DNA of 64,000 bases from Calliopsis andreniformis (Eukaryota > Arthropoda > Insecta > Hymenoptera > Andrenidae): the NCBI RefSeq assembly GCF_051401765.1, contig NW_027480440.1:1364001-1428000 (forward strand). The letters run 5' to 3'. Positions 24,681-37,785 of this stretch are shown in pieces (position 1 is the stretch's first letter; each line of letters begins with the position of its first letter). The position numbers were made by a program, and so were the translations under genes. The notes beneath the pieces are model-generated. The model saw only the letters and a program-made list of their open reading frames with translations, searched no databases and was not told the origin of the DNA.

Positions 24681-26329
24681 ATCTTCAATCCTCAATACTT
24701 AATCTTCAATCCTCAATATTCGGCAAACAACCGTCAAACATCAATCCTCAATACTCAACCATCAATCCTCAATTCTCAGTACTCAATAGAATATCCTGAA
24801 TTCTCAGTTTTCAATACTCAATCCTCAATCTTCAATCTTCAAGTCTCCATCCACAAACATCCATTATCATCACTCAACCCTCAACACACAGTCCTGCATC
24901 TTCAATCCTCAATCCTCAATCCTCAATCTTCAATCCCCAATACTCAATCTTCAATCCTCAATCCTCAATCTTCAATCCTCAATACTTAATCTTCAATCCT
25001 CAATATTCAGCAAGCAACCCTCAACCATCAATCCTCAATACTCAACCATCAATCGTCAATTCTCAGTACTCAAGAGAATATCCTGAATTCTCAGTTTTCA
25101 ATACTCAATACTCAATCTGCAATCTTCAAATCTCTATGCACAAACGTCAATTCTCATCACTGAACCCTCAACACTCAGGCCCCAATCCTCAATCTTCAAT
25201 TCTCAATCCTCAATACTCAATCCTCAGTCCTCAGTCCTCAATCTTCAATACTCAATCCTCAATCCCCAATCCTCAATCCTCAATCCTCAATCGTCAGTCT
25301 TCAATCCTCAATACACAATCTCCAATCCTCAGACCTCAATCCTCAATCCTCATTCCTCAAACCTCAATCCTCAACCCTCAGTCCTCATCCTCCATCCTCA
25401 AACCTCAATCCTCAATCCTCAATCTTCAATCCTCAATACTCAACCTTCAATCCTCAATCCTCAATCCCCAATCCTCAATCCTAAATCCTCAATCGTCAGT
25501 CTTCAATCCTCAATACACAATCTGCAATCCTCAGACCTCAACCCTCAACCGTCAATCCTCATTCTTCAATCCTCAATACCCAATCCTCAATCTTCAACCC
25601 TCAATCCTCAATCCTGAATTCTCAATCCTCAATCCTCAGTCCTCAGTCCTCAAACCTCAATCCTCAACCCTCAGCCATCATCCTCAATCCTCAATCCTCG
25701 TTCCTCAATCCTCAATCCTCAATCCTCAATCCTCAATAGTCAATCTCCAATCCTAGATCCTCAATCCCCAATCATCAATCCTTAATCCCCAATCTCCAAT
25801 CCTCAATCCTCAATCCTCAATCTTCAATCCTCAGTATTCAATCGTAAATACTCAATCTTCAATCCACAATCCTCAATACTCAATTCTCAATCGTCAATCC
25901 TCAATACTCAATCCTCAGTCATGAATGCTTAATCTTCAATACTCAATCCTCAATCCTTAATCCTCAATCCTCAATCCTCAATCCTCAATCCCCATTCCTC
26001 AAACCTCAATCCTCAACCCTCAATCCTCATCCTCAATCCTCAATCCTCAATTCTCAATCATCAATCCTCAATAATCAATCTCCAATCCTAGATCCTGTAT
26101 CCCCAATCCTCAATCCTTAACCCTCAATCTTCAATCCTCAATCCCCAGTCCTCAATCTTCATTCGACAATCCTTAATCCTCAATCCTCAATCCTCAGTCC
26201 TGAGTCCTCAACCTTCAATCCTCAATACTCAATCTCCAATCCTCAATCCTCAATCCTCAATCTTCAATCCTCAATACTCAATCTTCAATCCTCAATCCTC
26301 AATCTTCAATCCTCAATACTTAATCTTCA
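24681..26329 (+). repeat. Transition segment with a distant copy at 50.6-51.4 kb
   Basis: This region joins the P and Q domains. A-type blocks start at 24,786 and 25,073. The stretch of about 24.95-25.78 kb matches 50.59-51.42 kb at a constant offset of 25,642 bp, with more substitutions than the local tandem copies show. Around 26,160 the unit TTCATTCGACA occurs, a marker also found near 8,129, 15,276, 41,930 and 50,466. Only heptamer variants are present. Confidence 0.75.
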
Positions 26330-26406
26330 ATCCTCAATATTCAACACACAACCATCAACCATCAATTCTCAATACTCAACCATGAATTATCAATTCTCAA
26401 TACTCA

Positions 26407-26700
26407 ATGGAATATCCTGAATTCTCATGGTTCAATACTGAATCCACAATATTCAATAATCAAATCTCAATCCGCAAACATCAATTCTCAGTCCTCAAAC
26501 CTCAATCCCGAATCCTCAACCCTGAATTCTCAATCTTCAGCCCTCAGTCCTCAACGATCAATTGTCAATCCTCAATCTTCAATAGAATACCCTCAATTCA
26601 CTGTTTTCAATACTCAATCCCCATTCTTCAATCTTCAAATCTCAAAACACAAACATCAATTCCCATCACTCAACCCTCAACACTCAGCCCTCAATCATCA
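26407..26700 (+). repeat. C plus B-prime double block, copy 1
   Basis: A C block opening ATGGAAT is followed exactly 25 heptamers (175 bp) later by a B-prime block opening ATAGAAT at 26,582, with ATTCACT at heptamer 3. Between them lie ATCCCGA, ACGATCA and ATTGTCA, the same signature seen before B blocks elsewhere. About ten heptamers upstream begin ATATTCA then ACACACA. This copy and that at 32,201 share ATACTGA at heptamer 5 where all others have ATACTCA. Confidence 0.9.
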
Positions 26701-27493
26701 ATCCTCAATCCTCAATCCTCAATCTTCAATCCTCAATACTCAATCTTCAATCCTCAATCCTCAATTCTCAATCCTCAATACTCAATCCTCAATTCTCATC
26801 ACTCAACACTCAACACTCAGTCCTCAATCTTCAATCCTCAATCCTCAATCCTCAATCCTCAATCTTCAATCCTCAATCTTCAATCCTCAATCCTCAATCC
26901 TCAATCTTCAATACTCAATCCTCAATCCTCAATCCTCAATCCTCAATACTCAATCTTCAATCCTCAATCCTCAATCCTCAATCCTCAACCCTCAGCCCTC
27001 ATCCTCAATCCTCAATCCTGAATCCTCAATCCTCAATCCTCAATCCTCAATCCTCAGTCCTCAATCCACAATCATCAATCCTCAATCTTCAATACTCATT
27101 CCTCAATCCTCAATCCTCAATCCTCAATACTCAATCTTCAATCCTCAATCCTCAATCCTCAATCCTCAACCCTCAGCGATCATCCTCAATCCTCAATCCT
27201 GAATCCCCAATCCTCAATGTTCAATCCTCAATACTCAGACATCAATCATCAATCCTCAATACTCAATCCTCAATCCTCAATCCTCAATCATCAATCCTCA
27301 ATCCTCAATACTCAATCTTCAATCCTCAATCCTCAATCCTCAATCCTCAATCCTCAATAGTCAATCCCCAATCCTAGATCCTCAATCCCGAATACTCAAT
27401 CCTTAATCCACAACCTTCAATCCTCAATCCTCAATCTTCAATCCTCAATCCTCAATCCTCAATCCTCAATCCTCATTCTTGAAACCTCAATAC

Positions 27494-27573
27494 CCAATCC
27501 TCAATCCTCAATCCTCAATCCTCAATCCTCAATCCTCAATCCTCAATCCTCAATCCTCAATCCTCAATCCTCA
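27494..27573 (+). repeat. Perfect consensus run, slippage site
   Basis: Eleven or so unmodified ATCCTCA units lie between an ATACCCA unit and the GGCATGA unit. From the start of ATACCCA's TACCC to GGCATGA is 83 bp here, but 76 bp at the three homologous places (31,366-31,442, 33,285-33,361 and 37,146-37,222). The difference is exactly one heptamer and accounts for the first step in the changing offset between the Q copies. Confidence 0.85.
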
Positions 27574-28632
27574 GGCATGAATACTCAACCTTCAATACTC
27601 AATCCTCAATCCTCAACCCTCAGTCCTCATCCTCAATACTCAATCTTCGATCCTCAATCCACAATCCTCAATCCTCAATACTCAATCCTCAGTCATGAAT
27701 GCTCAATCTTCAATACTCAATCCTCAATCATCAATCCTCAATCCTCAATCCTCAATCCTCATTCCTCAAACCTCAATCCTCAACCCGCAGTCCTCATCCT
27801 CCATCCTCAAACATCAATCCTCAATCCTCAATCTTCAATCCTCAATACTCAACCTTCAATCCCCAATCCTCAATCCCCAATCCTCAATCCTCAATCCTCA
27901 ATCGTCAGTCTTCAATCCTCAATACACAATCTGCAATCCTCAGACCTCAACCCTCAACCCTCAATCCTCAGTCTTCAATCCTCAATACCCAATCCTCAAT
28001 CTTCAACCCTCAATCCGCAATCCTCAATTCTCAATCCTCAATCCTCAGTCCTCAGTCCTCAAACCTCAATCCACAACCATCAGCCATCATCCTCAATCCT
28101 CAATCCTCGTTCCTCAATCCTCAATCCTCAATCCTCAATCCTCAATAGTCAATCTCCAATCCTAGATCCTCAATCCCCAACCCTCAATCCTCAATCCTCA
28201 ATCGTCAGTCCTCAATCCACAATCATCAATCCTCAATCCTCAATCTTCAATACTCATTCCTCAATCCTCAATCCTCAATCCTCAATCCTCAATCTTCAAT
28301 CCTCAACACTCAAACCTCAATCTTCAATACTCAATCCTCAATCCTCAATCCTCAATCCTCAATACTCAATCTTCAATCCTCAATCCTCAATCCTCAATCC
28401 TCAACCCTCAGCCCTCATCCTCAATCCTCAATCCTGAATCCTCAATCCTCAATCCTCAATCCTCAATCCTCAGTCCTCAATCCACAATCATCAATCCTCA
28501 ATCTTCAATACTCATTCCTCAATCCTCAATCCTCAATCCTCAATACTCAATCTTCAATCCTCAATCCTCAATCCTCAATCCTCAACCCTCAGCGATCATC
28601 CTCAATCCTCAATCCTGAATCCCCAATCCTCA

Positions 28633-29727
28633 ATGTTCAATCCTCAATACTCAGACATCAATCATCAATCCTCAATACTCAATCCTCAATCCTCAATCCT
28701 CAATCATCAATCCTCAATCCTCAATCATCAACCTTCAATCCTCAATACTCAATCTTCAATCCTCAATACTCAATCCTCAATATTCAACACACAACCATCA
28801 ACCATCAATTCTCAATACTCAACCATCAATCCTCAATCCTCAGTCCTCAATCCACAATCATCAATCCTCAATCCTCAATCCTCAATCCTCAATCCTCAAT
28901 ACTCAATCTTCAATCCTCAATCGTCAATCCTCAATCCTCAACCCTCAGCCCTCATCTTCAATCCTCAATTCTGAATCGTCAATCCTCTATCTTCAATCCT
29001 CAATACTCAGTCTTCAATCCTCAATCCTCAATCCTCAATCGTCAGTCCTCAATCCACAATCATCAATCCTCAATCCTCAATCTTCAATACTCATTCCTCA
29101 ATCCTCAATCCTCATTCCTCAATCCTCAATCTTCAATCCTCAACACTCAAACCTCAATCTTCAATCCTCAATACTCAATCCTCAATCCTCAATACTCAAC
29201 CATCAATCCTCAATCCTCAATACTCAATAGAATATCCTGAATTCTCAGTATTCAATACTCAAACCTCAATCCTCAACCCTCAGCCCTCATTCACTATCCT
29301 CAATCCTCAATCCTCAATCCTCAATAGTCAATCTCCAATCCTCGATCCTCAATCCCCAATCCTCAATCCTTAATCCTCAATCTTCAATCCTCAATCCTCA
29401 ATCCTCAATCTTCAATACTCAATCCTCAATCCTCAATCCTCAATCCTCAATCCTCAATACTCAATCTTCAATCCTCAATCCTCAATCCTCAATCCTCAAC
29501 CCTCAGCCCTCATCCTCAATCCTCAATCCTGAATCCTCAACCCTCAATCCTCAATCCTCAATCCTCAGTCCTCAATCCACAATCATCAATCCTCAATCTT
29601 CAATACTCATTCCTCAATCCTCAATCCTCAATCCTCAATACTCAATCTTCAATCCTCAATCCTCAATCCTCAATCCTCAACCCTCAGCGATCATCCTCAA
29701 TCCTCAATCCTGAATCCCCAATCCTCA
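28633..29727 (+). repeat. 1.09-kb tandem sub-unit inside Q, copy 1
   Basis: The stretch beginning ATGTTCA followed by an ACATCA-containing unit at 28,633 starts again at 29,728, 1,095 bp later. The homologous pairs in the other domains start at 34,420 and 35,508 (1,088 bp), and at 58,703 and 59,791 (1,088 bp). Single starts of the same unit lie at 38,281 and 44,262. The first pair is one heptamer longer than the other two. A shortened A block at 29,227 lies inside it. Confidence 0.82.
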
Positions 29728-30874
29728 ATGTTCAATCCTCAATACTCAGACATCAATCATCAATCCTCAATACTCAATCCTCAATCCTCAATCCTCAATC
29801 ATCAATCCTCAATCCTCAATCCTCAATCTTCAATCCTCAGTACTCAATCTTCAACCTTCAATCCTCAATCCTCAATCCTCAATCCTCAATCCGCAATCCT
29901 CAGTCTTCAATCCTCAATACTCAATCTTCAATCCTCAATCCTCAATCCTCAATCATCAATCCTCAATCTTCAATCATCAATACTCAATCTTCAATCCTCA
30001 TTAATCAATCTCCAATACTAGATCCTCAATCCCCAATCCTCAATCGTTAATCCTCAATCTTCAATCCTCAATCCTCAATTCTCAATCCTCAATCCTCAAT
30101 ATTCAACACACAAACCTCAACCATCAATTATCAATACTCAACCATCAATCCTCAATTCTCAATACTCAATAGAATATCATGAACTCTCGTGGTTCTATAC
30201 TCAATCCACAATACTCAATAATCAAATCTCAATCCTCAAACATCAATTCTCAACACTCTATCCTCAACACTCAGTCCTCTCTCTTCAATCCTCCATCCTC
30301 AATCCTCAATCCTCATGCGTCAATCTCCAATCCTCAATCCTCATCAATCAATCCTTAATCCTCAATCCTGAATCTTCAATCCTCCATCCTCAATACACAA
30401 ACCTCAATCTTCAATTCTCAATCCTCGATCCTCAGTCCTCAGATCTCAACCCTCAGTCCCCAATCCTCAACCCTCAGTCCTCGTCCTCAATCCTCAACCC
30501 TCAATCCTCAATCCTCAATTTTCAATCATCAATACTCAATCTTCAGTCCTCAATCCTCAATCCTCAATCCTCAATCCTCAATCTTCAATCATGAATACTC
30601 AACCTTCAATCCGCAACAAACAATATCCAATCCTAGATCCTCAATCCCCAATCCTCAATCGTTAATCCTCAATCTTCATACCTCAATCCCCAGTCCTCAA
30701 TCCTCAATACTCAACCTTCAATCCTCAATCCACAATTCTCAATCCTCAATACTCAATCTTCAATCCTCAATCCTCAATCCTCAATACTCAATCCTCAATC
30801 CTCAATATTCAACACACAACCATCAACCATCAATTCTCAATACTCAACCATGAATTATCAATTCTCAATACTCA

Positions 30875-31168
30875 ATGGAATATCCTGAATTCTCATGGTT
30901 CAATACTCAATCCACAATATTCAATAATCAAATCTCAATCCGCAAACATCAATTCTCAGTCCTCAAACCTCAATCCCGAATCCTCAACCCTGAATTCTCA
31001 ATCTTCAGCCCTCAGTCCTCAACGATCAATTGTCAATCCTCAATCTTCAATAGAATACCCTCAATTCACTGTTTTCAATACTCAATCCCCATTCTTCAAT
31101 CTTCAAATCTCAAAACACAAACATCAATTCCCATCACTCAGCCCTCAACACTCAGCCCTCAATCATCA
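30875..31168 (+). repeat. C plus B-prime double block, copy 2
   Basis: B-prime starts at 31,050, keeping the 175-bp spacing. After the B-prime block it reads TCAGCCCTCAACACTC where most copies read TCAACCCTCAACACTC. A second, more divergent C-like block lies about 700 bp upstream at 30,169 (GAACTCTCG in place of the EcoRI site), with its partner at 35,949. Confidence 0.88.
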
Positions 31169-32200
31169 ATCCTCAATCCTCAATACTCAATCTTCAATCC
31201 TCAATCCTCAATCCTCAATCCTCAATCCTCAATAGTCAATCTCCAATCCTAGATCCTCAATCCCGAATACTCAATCCTTAATCCACAACCTTCAATCCTC
31301 AATCCTCAATCTTCAATCCTCAATCCTCAATCCTCAATCCTCAATCCTCATTCTTCAAACCTCAATACCCAATCCACAATCCTCAATCCTCAATCCTCAA
31401 TCCTCAATCCTCAATCCTCAATCCTCAATCCTCAATCCTCAGGCATGAATACTCAACCTTCAATACTCAATCCTCAATCCTCAACCCTCAGTCCTCATCC
31501 TCAATACTCAATCTTCGATCCTCAATCCACAATCCTCAATCCTCAATACTCAATCCTCAGTCATGAATGCTCAATCTTCAATACTCAATCCTCAATCATC
31601 AATCCTCAATCCTCAATCCTCAATCCTCATTCCTCAAACCTCAATCCTCAACCCGCAGTCCTCATCCTCCATCCTCAAACATCAATCCTCAATCCTCAAT
31701 CTTCAATCCTCAATACTCAACCTTCAATCCCCAATCCTCAATCCCCAATCCTCAATCCTCAATCCTCAATCGTCAGTCTTCAATCCTCAATACACAATCT
31801 GCAATCCTCAGACCTCAACCCTCAACCCTCAATCCTCAGTCTTCAATCCTCAATACCCAATCCTCAATCTTCAACCCTCAATCCGCAATCCTCAATTCTC
31901 AATCCTCGATCCTCAGTCCTCAGTCCTCAAACCTCAATCCTCAACCATCAGCCATCATCCTCAATCCTCAATCCTCGTTCCTCAATCCTCAATCCTCAAT
32001 CCTCAACCCTCAGCCCTCATCCTCAATCCTCAATCCTGAATCCTCAATCCTCAATCCTCAATCCTCAATCCTCAATACTCAATCTTCAATCCTCAATCCT
32101 CAATCCTCAATACTCAATCCTCAATCCTCAATATTCAACACACAACCATCAACCATCAATTCTCAATACTCAACCATGAATTATCAATTCTCAATACTCA

Positions 32201-32494
32201 ATGGAATATCCTGAATTCTCATGGTTCAATACTGAATCCACAATATTCAATAATCAAATCTCAATCCGCAAACATCAATTCTCAGTCCTCAAACCTCAAT
32301 CCCGAATCCTCAACCCTGAATTCTCAATCTTCAGCCCTCAGTCCTCAACGATCAATTGTCAATCCTCAATCTTCAATAGAATACCCTCAATTCACTGTTT
32401 TCAATACTCAATCCCCATTCTTCAATCTTCAAATCTCAAAACACAAACATCAATTCCCATCACTCAACCCTCAACACTCAGCCCTCAATCATCA
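32201..32494 (+). repeat. C plus B-prime double block, copy 3
   Basis: Partner of the copy at 26,407, with the same ATACTGA at heptamer 5. B-prime starts at 32,376. The shared private base supports direct duplication of the Q unit, as opposed to independent reshuffling of blocks. Confidence 0.9.
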
Positions 32495-35400
32495 ATCCTC
32501 AATCCTCAATCCTCAATCTTCAATCCTCAATACTCAATCTTCAATCCTCAATCCTCAATTCTCAATCCTCAATACTCAATCCTCAATTCTCATCACTCAA
32601 CACTCAACACTCAGTCCTCAATCTTCAATCCTCAATCCTCAATCCTCAATCCTCAATCTTCAATCCTCAATCTTCAATCCTCAATCCTCAATCCTCAATC
32701 TTCAATACTCAATCCTCAATCCTCAATCCTCAATCCTCAATACTCAATCTTCAATCCTCAATCCTCAATCCTCAATCCTCAACCCTCAGCCCTCATCCTC
32801 AATCCTCAATCCTGAATCCTCAATCCTCAATCCTCAATCCTCAATCCTCAGTCCTCAATCCACAATCATCAATCCTCAATCTTCAATACTCATTCCTCAA
32901 TCCTCAATCCTCAATCCTCAATACTCAATCTTCAATCCTCAATCCTCAATCCTCAATCCTCAACCCTCAGCGATCATCCTCAATCCTCAATCCTGAATCC
33001 CCAATCCTCAATGTTCAATCCTCAATACTCAGACATCAATCATCAATCCTCAATACTCAATCCTCAATCCTCAATCCTCAATCATCAATCCTCAATCCTC
33101 AATACTCAATCTTCAATCCTCAATCCTCAATCCTCAATCCTCAATCCTCAATAGTCAATCTCCAATCCTAGATCCTCAATCCCGAATACTCAATCCTTAA
33201 TCCACAACCTTCAATCCTCAATCCTCAATCTTCAATCCTCAATCCTCAATCCTCAATCCTCAATCCTCATTCTTCAAACCTCAATACCCAATCCTCAATC
33301 CTCAATCCTCAATCCTCAATCCTCAATCCTCAATCCTCAATCCTCAATCCTCAATCCTCAGGCATGAATACTCAACCTTCAATACTCAATCCTCAATCCT
33401 CAACCCTCAGTCCTCATCCTCAATACTCAATCTTCGATCCTCAATCCACAATCCTCAATCCTCAATACTCAATCCTCAGTCATGAATGCTCAATCTTCAA
33501 TACTCAATCCTCAATCATCAATCCTCAATCCTCAATCCTCAATCCTCATTCCTCAAACCTCAATCCTCAACCCGCAGTCCTCATCCTCCATCCTCAAACA
33601 TCAATCCTCAATCCTCAATCTTCAATCCTCAATACTCAACCTTCAATCCCCAATCCTCAATCCCCAATCCTCAATCCTCAATCCTCAATCGTCAGTCTTC
33701 AATCCTCAATACACAATCTGCAATCCTCAGACCTCAACCCTCAACCCTCAATCCTCAGTCTTCAATCCTCAATACCCAATCCTCAATCTTCAACCCTCAA
33801 TCCGCAATCCTCAATTCTCAATCCTCAATCCTCAGTCCTCAGTCCTCAAACCTCAATCCTCAACCATCAGCCATCATCCTCAATCCTCAATCCTCGTTCC
33901 TCAATCCTCAATCCTCAATCCTCAATCCTCAATAGTCAATCTCCAATCCTAGATCCTCAATCCCCAACCCTCAATCCTCAATCCTCAATCGTCAGTCCTC
34001 AATCCACAATCATCAATCCTCAATCCTCAATCTTCAATACTCATTCCTCAATCCTCAATCCACAATCCTCAATCCTCAATCTTCAATCCTCAACACTCAA
34101 ACCTCAATCTTCAATACTCAATCCTCAATCCTCAATCCTCAATCCTCAATACTCAATCTTCAATCCTCAATCCTCAATCCTCAATCCTCAACCCTCAGCC
34201 CTCATCCTCAATCCTCAATCCTGAATCCTCAATCCTCAATCCTCAATCCTCAATCCTCAGTCCTCAATCCACAATCATCAATCCTCAATCTTCAATACTC
34301 ATTCCTCAATCCTCAATCCTCAATCCTCAATACTCAATCTTCAATCCTCAATCCTCAATCCTCAATCCTCAACCCTCAGCGATCATCCTCAATCCTCAAT
34401 CCTGAATCCCCAATCCTCAATGTTCAATCCTCAATACTCAGACATCAATCATCAATCCTCAATACTCAATCCTCAATCCTCAATCCTCAATCCTCAATCA
34501 TCAATCCTCAATCCTCAATCATCAACCTTCAATCCTCAATACTCAATCTTCAATCCTCAATACTCAATCCTCAATATTCAACACACAACCATCAACCATC
34601 AATTCTCAATACTCAACCATCAATCCTCAATCCTCAGTCCTCAATCCACAATCATCAATCCTCAATCCTCAATCCTCAATCCTCAATCCTCAATACTCAA
34701 TCTTCAATCCTCAATCGTCAATCCTCAATCCTCAACCCTCAGCCCTCATCTTCAATCCTCAATTCTGAATCGTCAATCCTCTATCTTCAATCCTCAATAC
34801 TCAGTCTTCAATCCTCAATCCTCAATCCTCAATCGTCAGTCCTCAATCCACAATCATCAATCCTCAATCCTCAATCTTCAATACTCATTCCTCAATCCTC
34901 AATCCTCATTCCTCAATCCTCAATCTTCAATCCTCAACACTCAAACCTCAATCTTCAATCCTCAATACTCAATCCTCAATCCTCAATACTCAACCATCAA
35001 TCCTCAATCCTCAATACTCAATAGAATATCCTGAATTCTCAGTATTCAATACTCAAACCTCAATCCTCAACCCTCAGCCCTCATTCACTATCCTCAATCC
35101 TCAATCCTCAATCCTCAATAGTCAATCTCCAATCCTCGATCCTCAATCCCCAATCCTCAATCCTTAATCCTCAATCTTCAATCCTCAATCCTCAATCCTC
35201 AATCTTCAATACTCAATCCTCAATCCTCAATCCTCAATCCTCAATACTCAATCTTCAATCCTCAATCCTCAATCCTCAACCCTCAGCCCTCATCCTCAAT
35301 CCTCAATCCTGAATCCTCAACCCTCAATCCTCAATCCTCAATCCTCAGTCCTCAATCCACAATCATCAATCCTCAATCTTCAATACTCATTCCTCAATCC

Positions 35401-36654
35401 TCAATCCTCAATCCTCAATACTCAATCTTCAATCCTCAATCCTCAATCCTCAATCCTCAACCCTCAGCGATCATCCTCAATCCTCAATCCTGAATCCCCA
35501 ATCCTCAATGTTCAATCCTCAATACTCAGACATCAATCATCAATCCTCAATACTCAATCCTCAATCCTCAATCCTCAATCATCAATCCTCAATCCTCAAT
35601 CCTCAATCTTCAATCCTCAGTACTCAATCTTCAACCTTCAATCCTCAATCCTCAATCCTCAATCCTCAATCCGCAATCCTCAGTCTTCAATCCTCAATAC
35701 TCAATCTTCAATCCTCAATCCTCAATCCTCAAGCATCAATCCTTAATCTTCAATCATCAATACTCAATCTTCAATCCTCATTAATCAATCTCCAATACTA
35801 GATCCTCAATCCCCAATCCTCAATCGTTAATCCTCAATCTTCAATCCTCAATCCTCAATTCTCAATCCTCAATCCTCAATATTCAACACACAAACCTCAA
35901 CCATCAATTATCAATACTCAACCATCAATCCTCAATTCTCAATACTCAATAGAATATCATGAACTCTCATGGTTCTATACTCAATCCACAATACTCAATA
36001 ATCAAATCTCAATCCTCAAACATCAATTCTCAACACTCTATCCTCAACACTCAGTCCTCTCTCTTCAATCCTCCATCCTCAATCCTCAATCCTCATGCGT
36101 CAATCTCCAATCCTCAATCCTCATCAATCAATCCTTAATCCTCAATCCTGAATCTTCAATCCTCCATCCTCAATACACAAACCTCAATCTTCAATTCTCA
36201 ATCCTCGATCCTCAGTCCTCAGATCTCAACCCTCAGTCCCCAATCCTCAACCCTCAGTCCTCGTCCTCAATCCTCAACCCTCAATCCTCAATCCTCAATT
36301 TTCAATCATCAATACTCAATCTTCAGTCCTCAATCCTCAATCCTCAATCCTCAATCCTCAATCTTCAATCATGAATACTCAACCTTCAATCCGCAACAAA
36401 CAATATCCAATCCTAGATCCTCAATCCCCAATCCTCAATCGTTAATCCTCAATCTTCATACCTCAATCCCCAGTCCTCAATCCTCAATACTCAACCTTCA
36501 ATCCTCAATCCACAATTCTCAATCCTCAATACTCAATCTTCAATCCTCAATCCTCAATCCTCAATACTCAATCCTCAATCCTCAATATTCAACACACAAC
36601 CATCAACCATCAATTCTCAATACTCAACCATGAATTATCAATTCTCAATACTCA

Positions 36655-36948
36655 ATGGAATATCCTGAATTCTCATGGTTCAATACTCAATCCACAATAT
36701 TCAATAATCAAATCTCAATCCGCAAACATCAATTCTCAGTCCTCAAACCTCAATCCCGAATCCTCAACCCTGAATTCTCAATCTTCAGCCCTCAGTCCTC
36801 AACGATCAATTGTCAATCCTCAATCTTCAATAGAATACCCTCAATTCACTGTTTTCAATACTCAATCCCCATTCTTCAATCTTCAAATCTCAAAACACAA
36901 ACATCAATTCCCATCACTCAACCCTCAACACTCAGCCCTCAATCATCA
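36655..36948 (+). repeat. C plus B-prime double block, copy 4
   Basis: Partner of the copy at 30,875 at an offset of 5,780 bp; B-prime at 36,830. It keeps TCAACCCTCAACACTC after the block, so the G in copy 2 at that site is private to copy 2. Confidence 0.88.
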
Positions 36949-37785
36949 ATCCTCAATCCTCTATACTCAATCTTCAATCCTCAATCCTCAATCCTCAATC
37001 CTCAATCCTCAATAGTCAATCTCCAATCCTAGATCCTCAATCCCGAATACTCAATCCTTAATCCACAACCTTCAATCCTCAATCCTCAATCTTCAATCCT
37101 CAATCCTCAATCCTCAATCCTCAATCCTCATTCTTCAAACCTCAATACCCAATCCACAATCCTCAATCCTCAATCCTCAATCCTCAATCCTCAATCCTCA
37201 ATCCTCAATCCTCAATCCTCAGGCATGAATACTCAACCTTCAATACTCAATCCTCAATCCTCAACCCTCAGTCCTCATCCTCAATACTCAATCTTCGATC
37301 CTCAATCCACAATCCTCAATCCTCAATACTCAATCCTCATTCATGAATGCTCAATCTTCAATACTCAATCCTCAATCATCAATCCTCAATCCTCAATCCT
37401 CAATCCTCATTCCTCAAACCTCAATCCTCAACCCGCAGTCCTCATCCTCCATCCTCAAACATCAATCCTCAATCCTCAATCTTCAACCCTCAATACTCAA
37501 CCTTCAATCCCCAATCCTCAATCCCCAATCCTCAATCCTCAATCCTCAATCGTCAGTCTTCAATCCTCAATACACAATCTGCAATCCTCAGACCTCAACC
37601 CTCAACCCTCAATCCTCAGTCTTCAATCCTCAATACCCAATCCTCAATCTTCAACCCTCAATCCGCAATCCTCAATTCTCAATCCTCAATCCTCAGTCCT
37701 CAGTCCTCAAACCTCAATCCTCAACCATCAGCCATCATCCTCAATCCTCAATCCTCGTTCCTCAATCCTCAATCCTCAATCCTCA

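Larger units (their letters stand above)
26330..32123 (+). repeat. 5.78-kb higher-order unit Q, copy 1
   Basis: Repeated at 32,124-37,785. The offset steps down in single heptamers along the unit: 5,794 bp at the C module (26,407 and 32,201), 5,787 bp at 27,577 and 33,364, and 5,780 bp at 29,728 and 35,508 and beyond. Inside it, 27.4-28.1 kb returns at 31.3-32.0 kb (3,868 bp spacing), and a 1,095-bp-spaced pair starts at 28,633 and 29,728. Confidence 0.88.
32124..37785 (+). repeat. 5.78-kb higher-order unit Q, copy 2
   Basis: Second copy of 26,330-32,123. Near 37,785 it stops following the end of copy 1 and instead follows the sequence found after 33,364 (offset 3,861 bp), so the boundary is another internal jump between homologous stretches. 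Landmarks: C modules at 32,201 and 36,655, the 1,088-bp pair at 34,420 and 35,508, and the shortened A block at 35,021. Confidence 0.87.
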
